Source of the DNA: a virus
Direction: 5' to 3' (one strand)
Length of the DNA: 24,515 nucleotides
Virus record (IMG/VR): IMGVR_UViG_3300028883_000135
Span: 1 to 24,515 of that record
How positions within the stretch are numbered: position 1 is the stretch's first letter; each line of letters begins with the position of its first letter. The translations under genes were made by a program, and so were the position numbers. The notes beneath the pieces were generated by a model. That model was not told the DNA's origin. It saw only the letters and a program-made list of their open reading frames with translations, and ran no database searches. Shown here piece by piece: positions 21,462 through 24,515 of the stretch.

Positions 21462-22153
21462 GCACGATCCGCGAACAGATCATCACCGCCCTGGTGGTCC
21501 GCCTGGGCGATATCAAGACCACCGCCGGGTATGCCACCAACGTGGGGGCAAACGCCCTGCGGGCCGTGGATGTGCCGGCCGAATCCCAGCTGGACTATGT
21601 CACGGCCTGGCCCCAGCCCGAAGAGGCCATTAAAAAGTACGGCAAGACGGTCTGCAGCATGCCGGTCCGGGTCGAGGCCGCGGCCCTGTTCGGGGCCACG
21701 GATCCGTCGGTGGTGATCGAGCAGCTGCTGGGCGATCTGATCGAGTGTTTGACCGGGCGCCAGTGGTCTCTTTCGTTTTCCGCCGGCGCCACCGAGATCG
21801 TGGTCGGCCAGACCGTGACCGGTGTCGGTGCGCAAGGTTATGTCGCCGGCATCACCCTCGCTACCGGTACCTGGGCCGGGGGCGATGCCGCCGGCACGCT
21901 CACCCTGCGGCGCCAGACCGGTTCGTTTGGCGCCGGCGATTTAAAGGTGGCCGGATCCAAAATGGCCGAGACCCACGGCACCGCGACCGTGCAGAATCCG
22001 ACCGCCCTGGCCTGCGGGTCTTTGGCCGACGAGATCGCCTACACCGCCGGCGGCCCGGAATCCTGGCCGGCCGCCGGGGATCTCGTGTGCGGGGTGACCG
22101 CCGCGTTTACCATCGTTTATAAAACCGTTATCGGCAATCCATTTGCCCAATGA
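21458..22153 (+). CDS. Tail terminator-like protein with an inserted beta domain
   Basis: The 231-aa protein resembles gpU-type tail terminators but is longer than usual (~130-150 aa). Residues 1-100 (REQIITALVVRLGDI, DYVTAWPQPEEAIKKYGKTV, SMPVRVEAAALFGATDPSVVIEQLLGDLIE) and 186-231 (SLADEIAYTAGG, AFTIVYKTVIGNPFAQ) form the expected alpha/beta ring subunit that ends tail-tube growth. Residues ~110-178 are an extra Gly/Thr/Val-rich segment (VVGQTVTGVGAQGYVAGITLATGTWAGGDAAG...). It has the strand repeat style of phage surface modules. The insert should lie outside the ring. AACCTATGAG precedes the start, and coupling to the gpZ-like gene is likely. Confidence 0.7.
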   Translation: MSTIREQIITALVVRLGDIKTTAGYATNVGANALRAVDVPAESQLDYVTAWPQPEEAIKKYGKTVCSMPVRVEAAALFGATDPSVVIEQLLGDLIECLTGRQWSLSFSAGATEIVVGQTVTGVGAQGYVAGITLATGTWAGGDAAGTLTLRRQTGSFGAGDLKVAGSKMAETHGTATVQNPTALACGSLADEIAYTAGGPESWPAAGDLVCGVTAAFTIVYKTVIGNPFAQ

Positions 22154-22165
22154 CGGCAGGTTAAA

Positions 22166-22241
22166 GGGATGAGGGATGAGGGATGAGTAAAGGCCCTGGC
22201 CCTGCCCCCTCAGCCTTCAACCTTCAACCTTCAACCTAAAC
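22166..22241 (+). repeat. (GGGATGA)x3 followed by (CCTTCAA)x3
   Basis: Three perfect GGGATGA units (22166-22186) with the same flanks as at 14035 are followed by CCCTCAG and three perfect CCTTCAA units (22214-22234), then CCTAAAC. The gap then continues AACCTAATAAACGACAAAGGAGTC, the leader also seen before 19403. Two repeat types are therefore combined in one gap of ~116 bp. Confidence 0.85.
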
Positions 22242-22269
22242 AACCTAATAAACGACAAAGGAGTCAACC

Positions 22270-23286
22270 ATGCCAACCGCTGAAAACGCCAAACTGGAAT
22301 ATGAAGCCGGCCAGACCCCTGTGGCCTACACGGCCCTGACCGACCAGGGGGACCAGATGGATTTTAAATCTGCGGCCAGCCTGTGGTCCGGCCGGTCCGG
22401 CTATGCCCCGGTAATCCGTCCCAACGGCCTGATCTCGGGCTGCGCCGTGACCGTGGACGCGGCCAACGACAAGATCAACGTGGCCGCCGGCAAGGCCTAT
22501 ATCGCCGGCGTGGAAACCACCATCGAGGCGGCCGCGGACGAAGATATCACCCGCGCCCTGACCACCGACACCCACATCATCAACTCGGTAACCATCACCA
22601 GTGAGGGCGCCATTGACGTGTTGGCCGGCACCGACCACACCGCATTTGCCGCTGGCCGGGGCGAGGCTGGCGGGCCTCCCTGGATCCCCACCGGGTCCAT
22701 CGAGATCGCCCAGGTGCGCCTGACCTCGGTTGCCGAGGCCGTGGTCACCGCCGAAGAGATCTTCCAGGGTCCGGACACCTACACCGAGTGGTATTTTTCG
22801 CCGGTCTGGTCGGTGGAATATGCCGACATCGAAAACATGGTGCTGGGTCTGGCCGGGGTCAAGTTTGCATCGGCCCTGGATGCGCGACACTCGGATGACG
22901 CCGGCAGCACCACAGCCGGCAAGGCCGTGTATGCCGCCTATTACACCCCGACCTTTTCGGAAATTCCGGACGCCTATGATTTTGTGCCGCCGGGCAACAC
23001 CCACTCGATCTCCTCCAAACAGGTCTACGGCCGCACCAAAGGGAGTAAGTCCAGCTCCATCCAGGCCGGATCCTTTGGCGTGCAGCTGACCACCGGCGTC
23101 ACCGACGGGATGCTGCGGTTTGTGGACGATCTTTTGTGGTTCCGGTTTTATCCGGATGAAAACGCCGACCCCTATATCCTGTGCCAGGGGTATCTGGGCG
23201 CGTCCCAGAAATTTCCGGCCGACAACAACATCGAGGCCGCCTGCTCGATTGCCGCCGAGACCGTGGCCAGCCGGGTGAACGGGTAA
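22270..23286 (+). CDS. Major tail (tube) protein
   Basis: The 338-aa protein lies between the tail terminator and the chaperone, the standard site for the tube gene. It is rich in beta strands, Ala, Thr and Gly, with little Cys (MPTAENAKLEYEAGQTPVAYTAL..., GNTHSISSKQVYGRTKGSKSSSIQAG, MLRFVDDLLWFRFYPDENADPYILCQGYLG). The last segment, ending in a strand and helix (AACSIAAETVASRVNG), is typical of the tube fold. Residues ~50-150 could be an added surface domain (GLISGCAVTVDAANDKINVAAGKAYIAGVETTIE), a pattern seen in other phage tube proteins. AAAGGAGTC supports the ATG. It ends by TAATG overlap with a possible start of the chaperone gene. Confidence 0.7.
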   Translation: MPTAENAKLEYEAGQTPVAYTALTDQGDQMDFKSAASLWSGRSGYAPVIRPNGLISGCAVTVDAANDKINVAAGKAYIAGVETTIEAAADEDITRALTTDTHIINSVTITSEGAIDVLAGTDHTAFAAGRGEAGGPPWIPTGSIEIAQVRLTSVAEAVVTAEEIFQGPDTYTEWYFSPVWSVEYADIENMVLGLAGVKFASALDARHSDDAGSTTAGKAVYAAYYTPTFSEIPDAYDFVPPGNTHSISSKQVYGRTKGSKSSSIQAGSFGVQLTTGVTDGMLRFVDDLLWFRFYPDENADPYILCQGYLGASQKFPADNNIEAACSIAAETVASRVNG

Positions 23287-23309
23287 TGGCCTTTAACCAG
23301 GAGGCGTTT

Positions 23310-23732
23310 ATGAGCGCCGCGGTGGACCGCCGGACCGACACGGTTGTGATCGACACCCTGGCCGATTTTTTTGACGCGGGGGAACGGCCGGCGTTCACCG
23401 TCCAGAACCTGACCGCCGCCGAGATCGCCCGGGTGCGCGAGGCCATGCGCCGCAACGCCGCGGCCCGCCAGGCCCTGCTGGCCGCTGAACGTCAGGGGGC
23501 TGCCGAGGAGGCCGTGGCGGCCATCAAGACCCTGCTCGCCGCCACCGGCGGTCCGGGTGTGCCTGACGAGTACGCCCGGTATTTGTCCGTGGTGGTCCAG
23601 GGCTGTGTGGATCCGGCCGTCGACCACGAGACCGCCAAGCGCCTGGCCAAGGCCGCGCCGGTCGGGTTCGAGCAGCTGGCCCTGAAAATCCTGGAGCTGA
23701 CCGGTCTGGGCGGCGACATAAAAAAAAAGTAG
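23310..23732 (+). CDS. Tail assembly chaperone, G component
   Basis: ATG at 23310 has AGGAGG (23299-23304) at 5-nt spacing. An in-frame ATG at 23286, coupled to the previous stop, would add 8 residues. The 140-aa product is acidic/alanine-rich and helical (LADFFDAGERPAFTVQNLTAAEIARVREAM..., HETAKRLAKAAPVGFEQLALKILELTG), like lambda gpG and other short chaperones that coat the tape measure before tube assembly. It ends at KKK-stop on an A9 run. The A AAA AAG site at 23723-23729 and a hairpin allow -1 frameshifting into a 55-codon extension, making the longer G-T product (23310-23896). Confidence 0.82.
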   Translation: MSAAVDRRTDTVVIDTLADFFDAGERPAFTVQNLTAAEIARVREAMRRNAAARQALLAAERQGAAEEAVAAIKTLLAATGGPGVPDEYARYLSVVVQGCVDPAVDHETAKRLAKAAPVGFEQLALKILELTGLGGDIKKK

Positions 23733-23896
23733 ACCGCCTGTGGGCCGACCCGGAAGTCCAGGCGGCCCTGGCCCTGGGCTGGCGTTTTTCGCGCCCCCTG
23801 TTTGAATTGCGACCGGATCTGTTTCCGCACGGTTTTGCCACACCCGTCGAGCTCGAGCTCTGGGGGCGCTTTGCCAAGAACCTTAAAAAAGGTTGA
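23310..23896 (+). CDS. Tail assembly chaperone G-T fusion made by -1 frameshift
   Basis: The -1 frame after the A AAA AAG site opens at 23729 and reads VDRLWADPEVQAALALGWRF, then SRPLFELRPDLFPHGFATPV, then a Glu/Lys-rich end to a TGA at 23894-23896. This adds 55 residues to the 140-aa G product (195 aa in total). No ATG, GTG or TTG is available for independent start in that frame near the site. In lambda and most siphoviruses the T part binds the tube protein while the G part coats the tape measure, so the low-level fusion is essential for tail length control. The 7-bp hairpin 3' of the site (23734-23740 with 23759-23765) would stimulate slippage. Confidence 0.8.
23723..23765 (+). promoter_or_regulatory. 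Programmed -1 ribosomal frameshift signal
   Basis: The slippery heptamer A AAA AAG (23723-23729), read in the zero frame as ATA AAA AAA AAG TAG, is the most efficient type known in bacteria. Four bases later CCGCCTG (23734-23740) pairs perfectly with CAGGCGG (23759-23765); an inner GGG/CCC stem (23742-23744 with 23749-23751) extends the fold. The stop codon lies in the spacer. The A9 run could also cause polymerase slippage. Confidence 0.85.
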
Positions 23897-23913
23897 CGGT
23901 TTGCGGGTTTCAC

Positions 23914-23941
23914 TCATCCCTCATACCTCATCCCTCATACC
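23914..23941 (-). repeat. Inverted heptamer array (TCATCCC/TCATACC)
   Basis: Four alternating units TCATCCC, TCATACC, TCATCCC, TCATACC fill the gap between the chaperone fusion stop and the tape measure start. They are the reverse complement of GGGATGA/GGTATGA units, the same family as at 14035 and 22166 but in opposite orientation. The tape measure ATG follows after TGAGACACC with no clear Shine-Dalgarno. Confidence 0.85.
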
Positions 23942-23950
23942 TGAGACACC

Positions 23951-24515
23951 ATGGCCGATCTGAAAAAAACCATCGAGATTATCTTCCAGGGCACCGACAA
24001 GCTCGGCGGCACCGTGAGCAATATCCGTTCGTCTTTATCCGGCCTGGAGACCGGCATCGGCACCATTGCCGATCCCCTGGCCAGCGTGGCCGAGGGGATC
24101 CTGGCGGCCGACGCGGCCCTGGCGGCCCTGGCGGCCGGGGGCCTGGCCTATGCCTACAGCAAGTCCGTCGAATTCGAGGGCGCCCAGATCGAGCTCCAAA
24201 AGGTCATGGGCGACCAGCCGGCGGCCATCGATGCCGCGGCCCGGGCCGCCATCGACCTGTCCAACACCTACGGCCAGGCGGCCACCGACATCCTGGCGTC
24301 CACCGCCGATTTCAAGCAGGCTGGGTTTACCGCCGCCGAGGCCATGCAGCTGACCAAAGACGCCATGGACCTGGTGATCGCCGGCTCCATGGAGGCCTCC
24401 ACGGCCAGCGAGCTGCTGGTATCGGCATTAAAGGGTTTTGACGCCCCGGCATCCGATGCCCGGGTGCTGATGGACATCTTGAACGAGGTGTCCAACAACT
24501 ACGCCACCAATGTCG
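23951..24515 (+). CDS. Tail tape measure protein (N-terminal part)
   Basis: Open from ATG 23951 to the window end (188 codons), so partial at its 3' side. The N terminus (MADLKKTIEIIFQGTDKLGG) leads into a TP901-like tape measure region: KSVEFEGAQIELQKVMGD, AARAAIDLSNTYGQAATDILASTADFKQAGFTAAEAMQLTKDAMDLV, SELLVSALKGFDAP. An alanine-rich possible membrane segment lies at 45-72 (LASVAEGILAADAALAALAAGG). These proteins set tail length and later form the DNA channel through the envelope. The rest of the gene, usually 700-1500 aa, lies beyond the window. Confidence 0.87.
   Translation, partial: MADLKKTIEIIFQGTDKLGGTVSNIRSSLSGLETGIGTIADPLASVAEGILAADAALAALAAGGLAYAYSKSVEFEGAQIELQKVMGDQPAAIDAAARAAIDLSNTYGQAATDILASTADFKQAGFTAAEAMQLTKDAMDLVIAGSMEASTASELLVSALKGFDAPASDARVLMDILNEVSNNYATNV

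Noticed and set aside
23286-23309. ATG 23286 as the main chaperone start
   Set aside because: It is coupled to the previous stop but has a weak site; AGGAGG is positioned ideally for ATG 23310. Minor use of 23286 cannot be excluded.
14035-23941. CRISPR array interpretation of the repeats
   Set aside because: Units are 7 bp, directly tandem, without unique spacers of constant length and without cas genes.
1-24515. tRNA, rRNA, insertion sequences, attachment sites and integrase
   Set aside because: I saw no cloverleaf-like sequence, transposase, recombinase or flanking direct repeat that would support any of these; a computed tRNA scan would be needed for certainty.

Overview
This window is a tailed-phage genome segment (prophage or free phage contig), GC-rich, running from the end of a replication module through DNA packaging and head genes into the tail. 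The family evidence is clear: SF3 helicase, zinc-ribbon/Toprim primase, GpA-type large terminase, gpW-like connector, lambda-type portal, prohead protease fused to a Mu gpT-like capsid protein, FII-like stopper, gpZ-like protein, tail terminator, tube protein, G/GT-type chaperone and tape measure. Together these indicate a long-tailed siphovirus-like phage. No integrase, repressor, lysis gene or att site is visible, so a lysogenic state cannot be proved. The host is probably a GC-rich Gram-negative bacterium. A Desulfobacterota-like host is a guess from gene style and intergenic repeats, not a demonstrated fact.

Layout. (1) 1-3344 (+): helicase, a small ORF and primase, with a terminator and a possible operator-bearing promoter between them. 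(2) 3356-8378 (+): a tightly coupled cassette of mostly small genes. It holds a proteasome/HslV-like Ntn-hydrolase with exact T1/D17/K33 spacing, several unknowns, an HNH nuclease, a radical SAM enzyme, a nucleoside 2-deoxyribosyltransferase-like protein, a ParB-like protein and a zinc-finger/methyltransferase fusion. The last five suggest nucleotide or DNA modification or processing. (3) 8354-11194 (-): an opposite-strand cassette of four genes (an unknown 336-aa protein, a possible ribbon-helix-helix protein with a duplicated SHMD motif, an unknown 143-aa protein, and a spore-photoproduct-lyase-like radical SAM protein). It is apparently driven by a near-consensus sigma70 promoter at 11289-11317. 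(4) 11380-24515 (+): packaging, head and tail genes, ending inside the tape measure.

Three expression features stand out. A classical -1 frameshift site (A AAA AAG plus a hairpin) at 23723-23765 joins the chaperone G gene to a 55-codon T extension that has no start of its own. A perfect internal ribosome-binding site at 17357 can release the capsid protein separately from the protease-capsid fusion. Two promoter-like sequences with closely adjacent -35 boxes face away from each other between the minus cassette and the packaging operon.

The late-operon intergenic gaps are unusual. Most carry short tandem heptamer arrays (GGGATGA, CCTTCAA, GGTAGAA, GCTATGA types) or a GTAGGGGC element, several as inverted arms that would fold into hairpins, and three gene starts share a related leader ending in an AAGGAGT-type Shine-Dalgarno sequence. 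They look like dispersed host-type repeats that have settled exactly between phage genes.
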